64,000 nucleotides of DNA from Rhodobacter capsulatus. Lineage in GTDB: Bacteria; Pseudomonadota; Alphaproteobacteria; Rhodobacterales; Rhodobacteraceae. How positions within the stretch are numbered: the stretch's first letter is position 1; each line of letters opens with the position of its first letter. The stretch spans positions 38,624-102,623 of the forward strand of contig NZ_SWJZ01000012.1 in NCBI RefSeq assembly GCF_005144475.1, read 5' to 3'. The notes beneath the pieces are model-generated. The model was given only the letters and a program-made list of their open reading frames with translations. It had not been told where the DNA came from and did not search any database. The position numbers were made by a program, and so were the translations under genes. Of the stretch, positions 1 to 10,097 are shown one piece after another.

Positions 1-311
1 GCCCAGGGCGCGGCAAACAGCACCGAGGTCAGGATCAGCCGCCGCGCCGCCCGCGCGGAGACCCGCTCGACCCGGCGCCCGGCGGCACGGCGCGACATCC
101 GGCTGAGCGCACCGCCCAGCGCAAGGATCGAGCCGAGCCAGAAGACGACGAAGCTGCGGTCATCATGGCGCAGCGATTCCAGCACGTAGATCATCGCGTT
201 CAGCGCGGTCACCGAAACCCCGACCGACGTCCCCTGCACGACGCTGGCAACGTCTTCCGGGCTGGGATGCTTCGTCAGCACCGCCCGGATCCGGGTCAAC
301 AGGAGAGGCAC
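1..311 (-). CDS. Membrane protein, N-terminal part (continues past the window edge)
   Basis: About 103 codons of a minus-strand gene that leaves the window. No domain is recognisable. A soluble stretch of about 20 residues is followed by hydrophobic segments near residues 50-67 (FVVFWLGSILALGGALS) and from about residue 89, separated by a very arginine-rich loop, so the product should be an inner-membrane protein. An in-frame TGA lies shortly upstream of the chosen GTG at 311; TTG at 320 is the only other realistic start, and neither has a good ribosome site. It lies downstream of a c-di-GMP gene in the same direction. An amino-terminal sensor domain is possible but not shown. Confidence 0.45.
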   Translation of the reverse strand, partial: MPLLLTRIRAVLTKHPSPEDVASVVQGTSVGVSVTALNAMIYVLESLRHDDRSFVVFWLGSILALGGALSRMSRRAAGRRVERVSARAARRLILTSVLFAAPW

Positions 312-424
312 CAGGGGCAAATGTCAGTCTTTCATCGGAGACGCGCGCCTTGATCATGGCGGCAAATGGTAACCAGCGCCTGAAGGCGCAGCGAAAAAAT
401 CCCGTCCAGGGCGAAATGCCCCCC

Positions 425-3181
425 TCAGCCGAGCGCGACACTGCCCGCCCGCAGCGCGTCGGGCTGCAGAAATTCGTATAGAAAATCCATGGCGGGCAGG
501 GGTTTGGCGAAATGATAGCCCTGCCCCAGATCGCAGCCATGCTGGCGCAGCCAGACCACCTGCGCGGGTGTGTCGATGCCTTCGGCGACGGTGCGCAGCC
601 CCAGCGCCGCCGCCATCGCCAGGGTCGCGCGCACGATCGCATCGGAGGCCCCGTCATCCAGCGCGATGCGCGAGACGAAACTGCGGTCGATCTTCAATTC
701 CTTCAGCTGCAGCTTCTGCAGATAGCTGAGCGAGGAATAGCCGGTGCCGAAATCATCGGCCGACAGCTCGAACCCGGCCGCCAGAAGCGCCTCGATGCTG
801 TCGCGCGCCTCCGAATTCAGATCGACCACCGCGCCCTCGGTGATCTCGAAAAGCACATCCTCGGGGCCAAGCCCCGCCGCCTGCAGATGCGCCAGCACCG
901 CCTGCCCGAACCGGACCCGGCGCAGGCTTTCGGGCGAGAGGTTGATCGAGATGCACAGCTGCTGGCCGCGCGCGCGCAGCGTCGCGACGAAGGCGCCGAC
1001 CAGATCGATCATCAAAAGGTCGATGTCGCGCACGAGGCCGGTCTTTTCCGCGATCGGCATGAAGATGTCGGGGCCGATCCCCGCCAGCGCCGGATCGGTG
1101 CAGCGCACCAGCGCCTCGGCCCCGGCCAGGCTGCCGTGATCGAGCAGATTGATCTTCGGCTGCAGATAAAGCGCAAAGGCGCCGTCGCGGATCGCGCGTT
1201 GCAGCGATTGGCCGATCGTCGCCTCGCGCGCGAGCCGGTCGCGCAGCTTTGGCGTGAAGCGCACGGCGCGGTTGCCGCCCAGCGCCTTGGCCTCGTACAT
1301 CGCCAGATCGGCGTTCAGCCACATTTCCTCGGGGCTGTGCGCGTCCATCGGAAACAGGCTCATCCCCATCGAGGCGGACAGATAAAGCGGCTGGCCGTCA
1401 ATCTCGAAAGGTTCGGCAAAAGCCTGCGCCAGTGCCGCGGTCGCCGCCTCGGGTTCCTCGGCAAGGCGGCCGCGGCTGAGGAAGGTGAACTCCTCGGCCC
1501 CGGCCCGGGCCAGCAGCTGATCGGGTTCGCGCAGCGCCTCCAGCCGTTCGGCGACCTTGCAGATCACCCGGTCGCCCAGCTGCGGGCCGAAACGGTCCTT
1601 GATCTGCTGAAACTGGTCGATCGACAGGAAGACCTGCTGCAACAGCTCGCCCGTGCCGCGCGCCCGCGCCTGCGCGGGGCCGACCTGCGCGCGAAAGGAT
1701 TCGCGGTTCGGCAGCCCGGTCAGCGCATCATGCGTCGCGGCATGGCTGGCCTCTTCGGCGGCCTGCGCCAGACGCCGCTCGTCCATCAGCCTTTGCGTGA
1801 TGTCGGAGACCGAGCAGACCACCTGCACCGGCCCGCCGCGCGCTTCCATCGGCGCCGCATTGACCGAGATCACCCGGTCCGTTCCGTCCGATCGCGGCAG
1901 GGTCAGGCGCAGATCGTTCAGCGTCTCGCCCCCCTGCGCGACGCGGTCGAAGGGAAAGCCCCGCCCCGCCCCGGAGCCGTCGCGGTGGCCGTAAAGCCAG
2001 CCCAGCGCCGCATGGCCGCGCCCGACCAGCCCCGCCCCGGTGGTGTCAAGGATCTGTTCCGCCTCCATGTTGGCAAAGACGATCACCCCCGAGGGATCGA
2101 AAGCCAGGATGCCCGAGACCGAGGTTTCGGTCAGCCGTTGCAGGAAGTCGTTCTTCGCGATCAGCTCGGCTTCCAGCTGCTTGCGGCGCGAAATGTCGAC
2201 ATGCACCCCCGAGAGCACCAGCGCCTCGCCGGTGGCGGACATCTCGACGGCGCGGCCGCGCGACAGGATCCAGACCCAGTGCCCCTCGGCGTGGCGCATG
2301 CGGAATTCTTCGGTGAAGAAATAGTCCCGGCTGCGGAATTTCGGCGCCTGGGCGGTGTTCAGCCGCACCATGTCCTCGGGATGGACCAGCGCGCGCCAGT
2401 CGTCGATCATCAGCGGCGCGGGCAGGTCTTCGGGGCTGTGGCCGATGATCTCGGCCCAGCGGTCGTTGATGACCAGCCGGTTCGTGCGCAGATCGTGCCG
2501 CCAGGTGCCCACCTGCCCCCCGGCGATGACATCGGCAAGGCCGCGGATCGCCTCCTGCTGGTCGTGCACGTCCAGGGCGAAGCCGAACAGCCTGCCGCAG
2601 GGATCGCGCAGGGCGCTGTCGACATCGGTCACCACCTTGATCCAGCGGTAGTCGCCGTCAAGGTCGCGGATCCGGTGCACATGCGGCGGGATCGGCACCC
2701 GCTTGCCGGCGAAAATCTCGCGGTGCAGCGCCATATGGGCGCTGAAGCTGTCCATGTCGTCGGGATGGACCAGCGCGCGCAGCGCCGTCGTCGGCCGCGC
2801 CTCCCCGTCAGTCCAGCCGATCCTGCCGGCCAGCACGCCCGCGGCGCGCAGCCACAAGACCCCCTGCCGGTCGACGAAACTTTCCCAGTCGCAGCCCCCC
2901 GCCGCATCCAGCGCCCCGCGCAGCCGGTCCTCGGCCTGCGAGACCGCCGCGAGAGAGTTTTGAAGTCGCGCCAGCGCGCCGCGCAGGACCGCCCAGAGCG
3001 CCAGCGAGGTCACGGCGATGAAAGCCCAGCCCTTGAAGGTCTGATAGGATTGATAATGCTGATAATCCCCGGAAATCACCGTCAGCATCCGGTCACTGGT
3101 CAGGATGTAGAGCACGCCGACCAGCGCATAGGCCGCAGCAACCCGGAACGCAGTGAAATGGTGAACCAGTCTGGCAGGCAT
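425..3181 (-). CDS. PAS-GGDEF-EAL c-di-GMP signalling protein
   Basis: 918 residues. Two amino-terminal membrane helices (about 10-30 and 48-68) precede three PAS-like segments (about 85-460), a GGDEF domain (about 475-640) and a carboxy-terminal EAL domain (about 655-905). The cyclase signature is degenerate: AGAEEF replaces GGDEF, so diguanylate cyclase activity is unlikely. The EAL domain keeps EALVR, the glutamate of FEITEG and DDFGTGYSSL, so c-di-GMP phosphodiesterase activity is plausible, with the GGDEF fold perhaps acting as a regulatory GTP sensor. This is family inference. The gene has its own upstream region (3182-3428) and nothing nearby indicates its signal. Confidence 0.9.
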   Translation of the reverse strand: MPARLVHHFTAFRVAAAYALVGVLYILTSDRMLTVISGDYQHYQSYQTFKGWAFIAVTSLALWAVLRGALARLQNSLAAVSQAEDRLRGALDAAGGCDWESFVDRQGVLWLRAAGVLAGRIGWTDGEARPTTALRALVHPDDMDSFSAHMALHREIFAGKRVPIPPHVHRIRDLDGDYRWIKVVTDVDSALRDPCGRLFGFALDVHDQQEAIRGLADVIAGGQVGTWRHDLRTNRLVINDRWAEIIGHSPEDLPAPLMIDDWRALVHPEDMVRLNTAQAPKFRSRDYFFTEEFRMRHAEGHWVWILSRGRAVEMSATGEALVLSGVHVDISRRKQLEAELIAKNDFLQRLTETSVSGILAFDPSGVIVFANMEAEQILDTTGAGLVGRGHAALGWLYGHRDGSGAGRGFPFDRVAQGGETLNDLRLTLPRSDGTDRVISVNAAPMEARGGPVQVVCSVSDITQRLMDERRLAQAAEEASHAATHDALTGLPNRESFRAQVGPAQARARGTGELLQQVFLSIDQFQQIKDRFGPQLGDRVICKVAERLEALREPDQLLARAGAEEFTFLSRGRLAEEPEAATAALAQAFAEPFEIDGQPLYLSASMGMSLFPMDAHSPEEMWLNADLAMYEAKALGGNRAVRFTPKLRDRLAREATIGQSLQRAIRDGAFALYLQPKINLLDHGSLAGAEALVRCTDPALAGIGPDIFMPIAEKTGLVRDIDLLMIDLVGAFVATLRARGQQLCISINLSPESLRRVRFGQAVLAHLQAAGLGPEDVLFEITEGAVVDLNSEARDSIEALLAAGFELSADDFGTGYSSLSYLQKLQLKELKIDRSFVSRIALDDGASDAIVRATLAMAAALGLRTVAEGIDTPAQVVWLRQHGCDLGQGYHFAKPLPAMDFLYEFLQPDALRAGSVALG

Positions 3182-3379
3182 GGCGGGCTTTTCGCGTGTG
3201 TTCCGGGGTCAGAGCAAGTCGGACACGAACGCGGACGATGTGTCAATCGTCGTGAAGGGCCCGCCTGAAATACTCCGGCAGCCTGCACCGAAAGCGGTGA
3301 AGCAATTCTTGCGATTTTACGATTCGGCTTCGAATTTCGAAGACATTTTAACGAATGACGGCGCGCCCTCGGCGCCGCA

Positions 3380-3408
3380 AAGGCCGACGGTCCGGGACCG
3401 TCGGCCTT
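3380..3408 (-). terminator. Strong hairpin downstream of fruA
   Basis: A near-perfect inverted repeat with arms AAGGCCGACGGTCC and GGACCGTCGGCCTT and almost no loop, 21 bp past the fruA stop codon. There is no clear T-tract on either strand. It probably ends fruBKA transcription and insulates the downstream c-di-GMP gene. The rest of 3182-3428 shows nothing else. Confidence 0.6.
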
Positions 3409-3428
3409 GATCTTGCCGCCTTGCCCGA

Positions 3429-5165
3429 TCAGGCGCGGGCGCTGTCCTCGGCCGGGATCGGCTTTTTCAGCGCGATCAGCAGGCCCGTCGTCACCAGCGT
3501 GCCGACAACGATCGAGAGCGCATAAAGCCCGAGGTTGGTCACCGCATGCGGGATCGCCAGCACGAAGATCCCGCCATGCGGCGCGACCAGCAGGCAGCCC
3601 AGCGCCATCGACAGCGCCCCGGTGATCGCCGAACCGACGATGATCGAGGGGATCACCCGGGCCGGGTCTTTCGCGGCAAAGGGGATCGCGCCTTCGGTGA
3701 TGAAGGACAGGCCCAGCACCGCGGCGGCGCCCCCGGCCTCACGCTCTTCGGCGGTGAAGCGGTTCTTCGCCACAAGCGTCGCCAAGGCCAGACCCAGCGG
3801 CGGCGTCATCCCCGCGGCCATCACGGCCGCCATCGGCGCATAGGTGCTCGAGGTCAAGAGGCCGACGGCGAAGGTATAGGCGGCCTTGTTGATCGGCCCC
3901 CCCATGTCGACGGCCATCATGCCGCCCAGGATCAGGCCAAGAACGACGGCGTTGGTGGTGCCCAGCCCCTGCAGGAAGGCGGTCATCGCGGCCAGAAGCG
4001 CCGCGACCGGCGTGCCGACGACATAGACCATGATCAGCCCGGTGATCGCGGTCGAGAGCAGCGGCAGGATCAGCACGGGCTTGAGCCCCTCAAGCGTGCG
4101 CGGCAGCTTGATCGCATCGCGCAGCCAGCGCGCCACATAGCCCGCCAGGAACCCCGCGACGATGCCGCCCAGGAAGCCTGCGTTCAGGTTCACCGCCAGC
4201 ATGCCGCCGATCAGACCGGGGGTCAGGCCGGGACGGTCGGCAATCGAATAGGCGATGAAGCCCGCCAGAACCGGCACCATCAGCTTGAAGGCCGCGCCGC
4301 CACCGATCGCCATCAGCGCCGCGGGCAGCGTGCCCTCGACCTCGAAGGCCTTGATGCCGAAAACGAACGAAAGCGCGATCAGCAGACCGCCCGCCACCAC
4401 CAGCGGCAGCATGTAGGACACGCCCGTCAGCAGATGCATGTAGGGGCCCGAGCGGGTCGCGGCGCGCTGCGCCTTGAGCGCATCGACCGTGTCGGCCAGA
4501 TTGGTGCCCAGCACCACGCCCTCGGCCAGGGCCGCATCCAGCACCTTCGCCGCGCCCTTCACCGCCGCGCCGACCGAGGTCTTGTAGACCTTTTTCCCGG
4601 CAAAGCGGCTGTCATCGACATGGGTGTCGGCCGCGATCACCACCAGATCGGCGGCCTGGATCTGCGCCGCGCTCAGCGCGTTTTGCGAGCCCACCGAGCC
4701 CTGGGTCTCGACCGCGATCTCCCAGCCGCGGGCGGCGGCGGTCTTCTTCAGCGCATCGGCCGCCATGAACGTATGGGCAATGCCGGTCGGACAGGAGGTG
4801 ATCGCCACCACCCTGAGCGGCCTTTGGCCTGTATCTGTCGTCATTTGCGGGGTCTCCTCTCCGGTCAGGGCAAGGGCCTCGGCCAGCACCGCCGCCGTCT
4901 GGGTGACGGCGCGGGCAGTCGAGGTCCGGTAAACGGGTTTCGTGACGAAGCGGACATCCTCGACACGGATGTCGGCGGCGATCAGCACCACATCGGCGGC
5001 GGCGATCTCGGCCACCTGCAGCGGGGCTTCGACGCCCTCGGCGGATTGGCGTTCGACACGGATGTCATGGCCCATCTGCACGGCGGTCGCCGTCAGCGCC
5101 TCGGCGGCCATGTGGGTATGCGCGATGCCCGTGGAACAGGCGGTCACGGCAACGATCTTCGACAT
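3429..5165 (-). CDS. fruA: Fructose-specific PTS enzyme IIB'BC
   Basis: 578 residues. This inner-membrane permease takes up fructose and phosphorylates it to fructose 1-phosphate with phosphate from FruB. Two tandem IIB domains come first (about 1-100 and 115-215), each with a cysteine loop: Cys10 in ACSTGIAHT and Cys125 in SCPTGIAHT. The polytopic IIC domain with repeated Gly-rich helices follows (about 235-570). By analogy with E. coli FruA, the second IIB carries the transferable phosphate; the first also keeps its cysteine here. The ATG start follows a strong GGGGAGGAA site. It is the last gene of fruBKA, 18 bp after fruK. The length equals the R. capsulatus protein as I recall it. Confidence 0.97.
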   Translation of the reverse strand: MSKIVAVTACSTGIAHTHMAAEALTATAVQMGHDIRVERQSAEGVEAPLQVAEIAAADVVLIAADIRVEDVRFVTKPVYRTSTARAVTQTAAVLAEALALTGEETPQMTTDTGQRPLRVVAITSCPTGIAHTFMAADALKKTAAARGWEIAVETQGSVGSQNALSAAQIQAADLVVIAADTHVDDSRFAGKKVYKTSVGAAVKGAAKVLDAALAEGVVLGTNLADTVDALKAQRAATRSGPYMHLLTGVSYMLPLVVAGGLLIALSFVFGIKAFEVEGTLPAALMAIGGGAAFKLMVPVLAGFIAYSIADRPGLTPGLIGGMLAVNLNAGFLGGIVAGFLAGYVARWLRDAIKLPRTLEGLKPVLILPLLSTAITGLIMVYVVGTPVAALLAAMTAFLQGLGTTNAVVLGLILGGMMAVDMGGPINKAAYTFAVGLLTSSTYAPMAAVMAAGMTPPLGLALATLVAKNRFTAEEREAGGAAAVLGLSFITEGAIPFAAKDPARVIPSIIVGSAITGALSMALGCLLVAPHGGIFVLAIPHAVTNLGLYALSIVVGTLVTTGLLIALKKPIPAEDSARA

Positions 5166-5183
5166 GGGTTCCTCCCCTTCGGC

Positions 5184-6134
5184 TCAGACGGGGCCAAGCG
5201 GTTTGACGGTGACGGTGCGGGCCAGCTGGGTGATGCGGTCCATCGGCGGCAGATGCGGGCCGATTTCCCCCAGCGCGCCCAGCGAAAAGGCGGTGGCCAG
5301 ACGGGCGGTGTCGGGCAGGCACAGGCCAAGGGTGGCGGCATGGATCAGCCCCGCCACCATCGCGTCGCCCGCCCCGACGGTCGAGGCGATCCGGGTCGCG
5401 GGCGGGATCGCCAGCACCGCCTCGGCGCCGCGCACCAGCACCGCGCCCGCTGCCCCCATCGAGACGGCGACCAGCCCGACGCCCGAGGCCGCCAGATCGC
5501 GCGCGGCCTCGCAGACGGTCTCAGGCCCGGTCAGGCGGCGGCCCAGATGCGCGCCCAGTTCCGCGACATTGGGTTTGACGATGTCGGGCCGCGCCGCCAG
5601 CGCCAGCCCCAGCGCGGGCCCCGAAGTGTCCAGCGCCACCCGCGCCCCGCCCTTGCGGGCAAGGACGGCCAGATCGGCATAGGCCTCGGCGCCGATCCCG
5701 GCGGGCAGGCTGCCGCAAAGCGCCACCCAATCCAGACCCTGCGCCAGAAGCTCGGTCAGGGTCGCGGCCACGGCCTCGACATCGGCAGGCCCCGCCGCGA
5801 TGCCCGGAAAGTTCAGATCGGTGACCTGATCTTGCAACGGATCGACGATCTTCACATTCGTCCGCGTCGCGCCGGGCAGGCGCTGGCAGGCATCGACCAG
5901 CCCCGTCGCCGCGAAATGGCGCGCGAACAGCGCCGCATTCTCGGCGCCAAGCAGCCCGGTGACCGCGACCCCGTGCCCCGCATGGGCCAGGAACGAGGCC
6001 ACATTGACCCCCTTGCCGCCCGCATCGATGCGCGAGGCGGCGACCCGGTTCACCGCATCGGCGGTGAAGCCCGGCACGGTCACCGTCTGATCGACGGCGG
6101 AATTGAGCGAAACCGTGGCGATGCGCAGCGTCAT
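5184..6134 (-). CDS. fruK: 1-phosphofructokinase
   Basis: 316 residues, PfkB/ribokinase family. It phosphorylates fructose 1-phosphate, the FruA product, to fructose 1,6-bisphosphate in the cytoplasm. The sequence shows the PfkB substrate-binding signature GGKGVNVASFLAHAG near residue 40 and the carboxy-terminal GAGDAMVAG motif near residue 250, whose aspartate is the catalytic base of the family. The length is normal. The start overlaps the fruB stop by 4 nt (ATGA), so the two are translationally coupled, and fruA follows after 18 bp. Confidence 0.97.
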   Translation of the reverse strand: MTLRIATVSLNSAVDQTVTVPGFTADAVNRVAASRIDAGGKGVNVASFLAHAGHGVAVTGLLGAENAALFARHFAATGLVDACQRLPGATRTNVKIVDPLQDQVTDLNFPGIAAGPADVEAVAATLTELLAQGLDWVALCGSLPAGIGAEAYADLAVLARKGGARVALDTSGPALGLALAARPDIVKPNVAELGAHLGRRLTGPETVCEAARDLAASGVGLVAVSMGAAGAVLVRGAEAVLAIPPATRIASTVGAGDAMVAGLIHAATLGLCLPDTARLATAFSLGALGEIGPHLPPMDRITQLARTVTVKPLGPV

Positions 6135-8614
6135 TTCAGCCCCCGCACGTCGGCCGCGGTCGTGCAGGCCAGCGCCCGCGCCGCCAGATCCCGGTTTTCC
6201 GCCATCGCAGAGCGGCGCAGCTGCGCCTTGATCCCCGCCACCGCCGGGATCGACACGGACAATTCCCGCACCCCCAGCCCGGACAGCACCGCGGCCCCGA
6301 TCGGATCGCCCGCAATGCCGCCACAGGCGCCGACCCAGATCCCCGCGGCCTCGGCCGCGCGCACGGTGCTGTCGATCAGCCGCAGCACCGCCGGATGCAG
6401 CCCGTCGGCCTGTTTCGCCAGCACCGGATGCATCCGGTCCATCGCCAGCGCATATTGCGTCAGGTCATTCGTCCCGATCGAGAAGAAATCGACCCGTTTG
6501 GCCAGTTCCGGCGCCATCATCACGGCCGAGGGGATCTCGATCATGATGCCGATCTCGACCGGCGCGGCGCCGACCTCCAGCCGGACCTCCTCGGCGATGC
6601 GGCGGGCGGTTTCCAGCTCCTCGATCATCGCGATCATCGGGAACATGATGCGGACCTGACCCTTGGCCGCGGCCCGGTAGATCGCCCGCAGCTGGGTGCG
6701 GAAAAGATCCTCGTGGGACAGGCAAAAGCGGATGCCGCGCTCGCCCAGAAACGGGTTTTGTTCAACGGGCATGCGCAGATAGGGGATTTCCTTGTCGCCG
6801 CCGACATCCAGCGTGCGGATGATGATCGGCAGACCGTTCAGCGCCTCGAGCATGGCGGCATAGATCGCCAGCTGTTCGTCCTCGCCGGGCGGCGCCTCGC
6901 GGTTGACGAACAGGAATTCGGTGCGCAAAAGCCCCACGCCCTCGGCCCCCGCCTCGACCGAGGCGATGGCCTCGGCCACGTCCGAGATATTGGCGACCAC
7001 CTCGATGCGCGCGCCATCAAGCGTCAGCGCGGGCATGTAGCGTTCGCGCGCCTCGGCCTCGCGTTGCGCCGTCAGCGCCGCCATCGCGGCCTCGGCCCGG
7101 GCCTTGTCGGCCGCGGTCGGGGCAACGACGATCACCCCCGCGCCGCCATCCAGCAGAACCGGCGTGCCGCTGGCCAGATCAAGGAGCCGCGGCCCGACCC
7201 CCGCCACCGCCGGAATATCCAGCGCGCGCGCAATGATCGAGGTATGCGAGGTCGGCCCGCCCTGCGCCGTGGCAAGGCCCCGCACCAGCGCAGGATCAAG
7301 CCGCGCGGTATCGGAGGGCGTCAGGTCATCGGCCAGCAGGATGCAGGGCGCGGTGGGCAGATGCGTCTCGCCCGTCCGCACCCGGCCCAGATGCTGCAGC
7401 ACGCGCTGCCCCGCATCGCGCAGATCGATGGCGCGGCCCGACAGCACCGCATCCTTCATCGCGCCCAGCAGGTCGGCGCGGTCGCTGAACACCCGATGCC
7501 AGGCGAACCCGGCCGAGCGGCCCTGCCCGATCAGCGCCTTCGCCTCGGCGACCATTTCGGGGTCGTGCAGGAATTCTTGATGCGCGCGGAAGATCGCGGC
7601 GCGGGCGGGGCCGGATTTTTTCCAGACCTCGTCGTGAAGTTCCTCCAGCTCGTGCCAGGCGGTCTGCAGGGCGGTGTCGAGCCGGTCGGTTTCAACGGCC
7701 GCATCCGCGGCGTCGGTGTCAAAAACCACCTCGTCGCGGGCAAAGCGGAAGACGGGGGCAAGCGCGTAACCCGGCGAGGAGGAGATGCCATGAAGGGTGC
7801 GCCCCTCGTAGCAGGCCATCGACGCCCCCGCCCCCGTCAGACCGGGCGTCGCGGCTTCGGGGGCCGCCGCACCGGTATCTTCTTCGTCCTCAAGCCCGGC
7901 CGCAAAGGCCGCGGCAATGGCTGCCAAAGCAGCGGTCGCATCCGCCCCCTCGGCGCTGATGCGCAGCGCAGCCCCCTGCGCCGCCCCCAGATTGAGCAGC
8001 GAAATCAGGCTTTTGCCATTCGCCACCTTGGCGCCGTTGCGCACACGGATTTCCGCGGCAAAGCCCTTGGCCAGATCGACAAGCCGGGTCGCGGGCCGGG
8101 CATGCAGCCCATGCGCGCCGCTGACGACAACATCGACCCCCTGCGCGAAATCGGCGGGCGCCTCGGCCGGGGCCGCCACGGGCGCCGCGGCGCCGGTCAG
8201 CCGCGCCACGATCACCGCCGCATCCGTCGTCGTCGCCAAGCGTTCGGCCTCGGCCTCGTCGGCCAGAACATCGGTCAGATTGCTCAGAACCTGCAGGTGC
8301 TCATCCGATTTCGCGGCGATCGCGACGACCAGACGCGCGGTGTCGCCCGGCGCCCATGCGACCCCCGCGGGCAGCTGCACCACCGCAATCGCCGTGTCGT
8401 GGATCAGGTCGCGGTCCTGCGGCAGACCATGCGGAATCGCGATGCCATTGCCCAGAAAGGTGTTCGCGACGGCCTCGCGCCCCATCATGCTTTGGCCGTA
8501 ACGCGGGTCGATCTTGCCCGCCGCGGTCAAAAGATCCACGGCCTGCGCGATCGCATCGGCCTTGTCGGTGGCCGTCTTGCCGATGGCCACAAGTTCGCTG
8601 GTCAGGGGTATCAC
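6131..8614 (-). CDS. fruB: Multiphosphoryl transfer protein (IIA-Fru, FPr, enzyme I)
   Basis: 827 residues from a GTG start preceded by GAGGAGGAACC. A longer frame runs upstream to 8797, but the GTG has the ribosome site and gives the size known for R. capsulatus FruB. The order is IIA-Fru (about 1-145, His62 in IPHG), an HPr-like FPr domain (about 158-245, His171 in GLHARPA) and enzyme I (about 270-827, His457 in GGPTSHTSIIAR). The single polypeptide therefore carries phosphate from PEP through EI, FPr and IIA to FruA. Ala-rich linkers join the domains. It is the first gene of the fru operon and is divergent from a sugar-binding protein gene 67 bp away. Confidence 0.97.
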   Translation of the reverse strand: MIPLTSELVAIGKTATDKADAIAQAVDLLTAAGKIDPRYGQSMMGREAVANTFLGNGIAIPHGLPQDRDLIHDTAIAVVQLPAGVAWAPGDTARLVVAIAAKSDEHLQVLSNLTDVLADEAEAERLATTTDAAVIVARLTGAAAPVAAPAEAPADFAQGVDVVVSGAHGLHARPATRLVDLAKGFAAEIRVRNGAKVANGKSLISLLNLGAAQGAALRISAEGADATAALAAIAAAFAAGLEDEEDTGAAAPEAATPGLTGAGASMACYEGRTLHGISSSPGYALAPVFRFARDEVVFDTDAADAAVETDRLDTALQTAWHELEELHDEVWKKSGPARAAIFRAHQEFLHDPEMVAEAKALIGQGRSAGFAWHRVFSDRADLLGAMKDAVLSGRAIDLRDAGQRVLQHLGRVRTGETHLPTAPCILLADDLTPSDTARLDPALVRGLATAQGGPTSHTSIIARALDIPAVAGVGPRLLDLASGTPVLLDGGAGVIVVAPTAADKARAEAAMAALTAQREAEARERYMPALTLDGARIEVVANISDVAEAIASVEAGAEGVGLLRTEFLFVNREAPPGEDEQLAIYAAMLEALNGLPIIIRTLDVGGDKEIPYLRMPVEQNPFLGERGIRFCLSHEDLFRTQLRAIYRAAAKGQVRIMFPMIAMIEELETARRIAEEVRLEVGAAPVEIGIMIEIPSAVMMAPELAKRVDFFSIGTNDLTQYALAMDRMHPVLAKQADGLHPAVLRLIDSTVRAAEAAGIWVGACGGIAGDPIGAAVLSGLGVRELSVSIPAVAGIKAQLRRSAMAENRDLAARALACTTAADVRGLK

Positions 8615-8681
8615 GGTTCCTCCTCGGCATCGGATGTGCGATGCTCTTGAGGGGACGAAGCGCCCCGCAGATGAATGGAGT
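8615..8681. promoter_or_regulatory. Divergent promoter region, fruB / sugar-sensor operon
   Basis: Only 67 bp separate the fruB GTG from the ATG of the divergent solute-binding protein. Both promoters and any operator must lie here or extend into the coding sequences. A small imperfect dyad (GGGGACGAAGCGCCCC, near 8651-8666) is visible. I see no convincing Cra/FruR operator and assign no -35/-10 pair. Confidence 0.45.
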
Positions 8682-10097
8682 ATGTCGCCCGTGACGGCCC
8701 GGCTTGTAACAATTGTCATCTTGGCGCTGAGCCTTGGCCGGGCCGAGGCGCTCGAGGTGCTGACCCGCGACGGCGGCCCGATCGCGGGGCCGGCCATCGC
8801 GCATGGGGCGGAGTTTGCACGCGAAACCGGCGTCGCGGTGCAGGTGACGCCCCGCCCCTTCGATGCGCTTTACGGCGCGGTGATGATGGGGTTCGTCACC
8901 GGCCGTGCGCCCGCCGATGTGCTGATCCTGCCCGCCGACTGGCTGCCCGATGTCGCGCCTTACCTCATGCCGGTGCCGCGCGGCCTGGTGGAAAGCCCGC
9001 TGGTGCAGGGCATCCACCCCGCCTATCGCGACCGGCAGATGCGCTGGCGGGGCCAGTGGCTGGCGGTGACGCTGGATGGCGATCTGCACATGGGCGCGTA
9101 TCGGCGCGATCTGTTCGAGGATCCGGCAACGCGGGCGGCCTATCAGGCGCAGACCGGCCAGGCGCTGGAGCCGCCGCGCAGCTGGGACGACTACGCCCGC
9201 ATCGCCGCCTTTTTCCACGCCCGCGGCATTTCGGGCACGCTCGAAGCCTCGGCCGAGAACGGCCAGCGGCTCTGGTCGCTGTTCTCGCATGCCGCCGCCT
9301 ATACCGCCCATCCCGACCATCCGGGGCATTTCTTCTTCGACCCCGAGACGATGGCGCCCGAGATCGACAACCCGGCCTGGATCCGGGCGCTGCACGATTA
9401 TCTGGCGGCGCTGGCCACCGCGCCCGGGGCGCCGCTGCCCAGTCACGCGGTGCGGACGGAATTTGCCGCGGGCCGGGCGGCGATGGCGCTGGACTGGTCC
9501 GACATCGGCACGGTGGCGACCGATCCGGTGAGTTCGAAAATCCGCGACCGGGTCGGGTTCTTTGCTCTGCCCGGCGCCGATCAGGTCTGGAACCCGGTCG
9601 CGAAGCGCTGGGACCGGCTGGCGGCGCCGCGCCCGGTGCCGTTCCTCGCCTTTGGCGGCTGGATCGCCGTCGTGCCGCGCGGCGCCGCCGATCCGAACGC
9701 CGCCTGGGATTACATCGCTTTCCTCGCCGATCCGGCGCGGGCGGCGCAGGATGTCATGTCGGGCGCTTCGGGGTTCAACCCCTACCGGCTCGCGCAGCTG
9801 GACGACACCGCGGGCTGGGCGCGGCTGATGGGGCCGCAGGCGGCCCGGGATTATCTGTCGGTGCTGCGCGAAAGCCTTGCGGCGCCGCAGACCGCGCCGG
9901 ATTTGCGCCTGCCGGGATATCCCGCCTACATGGCCGCGCTGGATGCCAAGCTGGGCCGGGTGCTTTCGGGCGAGATCACCCCCGAAGCGGCGCTTGCGGC
10001 GGCGGCCACCGACTGGGACCGGATCACCGACCGGCTTGGCCGCGCCAGCCAGCGCCGCCACTACCGCGAGGCGATGGGGCTGGAGGCCGCGCCATGA
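8682..10097 (+). CDS. Periplasmic solute-binding protein (family 1, sugar type), likely sensor partner
   Basis: 471 residues. A signal peptide (about residues 1-23, ending GRAEA) and the layout of family 1 extracellular solute-binding proteins (TRDGG..., ...WDYIAFLADPARAAQDV...) suggest a periplasmic carbohydrate-binding protein. No ABC permease or ATPase lies nearby. Instead the stop codon overlaps the start of a membrane hybrid histidine kinase, so it probably presents ligand to that kinase rather than to a transporter. The ATG at 8682 is chosen because it follows GGAG and gives a clean signal peptide; longer frames run through the fruB promoter. The ligand is unknown; fructose or a related sugar is inferred from context only. 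Confidence 0.85.
   Translation: MSPVTARLVTIVILALSLGRAEALEVLTRDGGPIAGPAIAHGAEFARETGVAVQVTPRPFDALYGAVMMGFVTGRAPADVLILPADWLPDVAPYLMPVPRGLVESPLVQGIHPAYRDRQMRWRGQWLAVTLDGDLHMGAYRRDLFEDPATRAAYQAQTGQALEPPRSWDDYARIAAFFHARGISGTLEASAENGQRLWSLFSHAAAYTAHPDHPGHFFFDPETMAPEIDNPAWIRALHDYLAALATAPGAPLPSHAVRTEFAAGRAAMALDWSDIGTVATDPVSSKIRDRVGFFALPGADQVWNPVAKRWDRLAAPRPVPFLAFGGWIAVVPRGAADPNAAWDYIAFLADPARAAQDVMSGASGFNPYRLAQLDDTAGWARLMGPQAARDYLSVLRESLAAPQTAPDLRLPGYPAYMAALDAKLGRVLSGEITPEAALAAAATDWDRITDRLGRASQRRHYREAMGLEAAP

Noticed and set aside
512..3268. 918-codon plus-strand open frame
   Set aside because: Antisense shadow of the PAS-GGDEF-EAL gene, no domains.
3546..6659. 1037-codon plus-strand open frame
   Set aside because: Antisense to fruA, fruK and fruB; composition of His/Arg/Gln-rich shadow frame typical of high-GC DNA.
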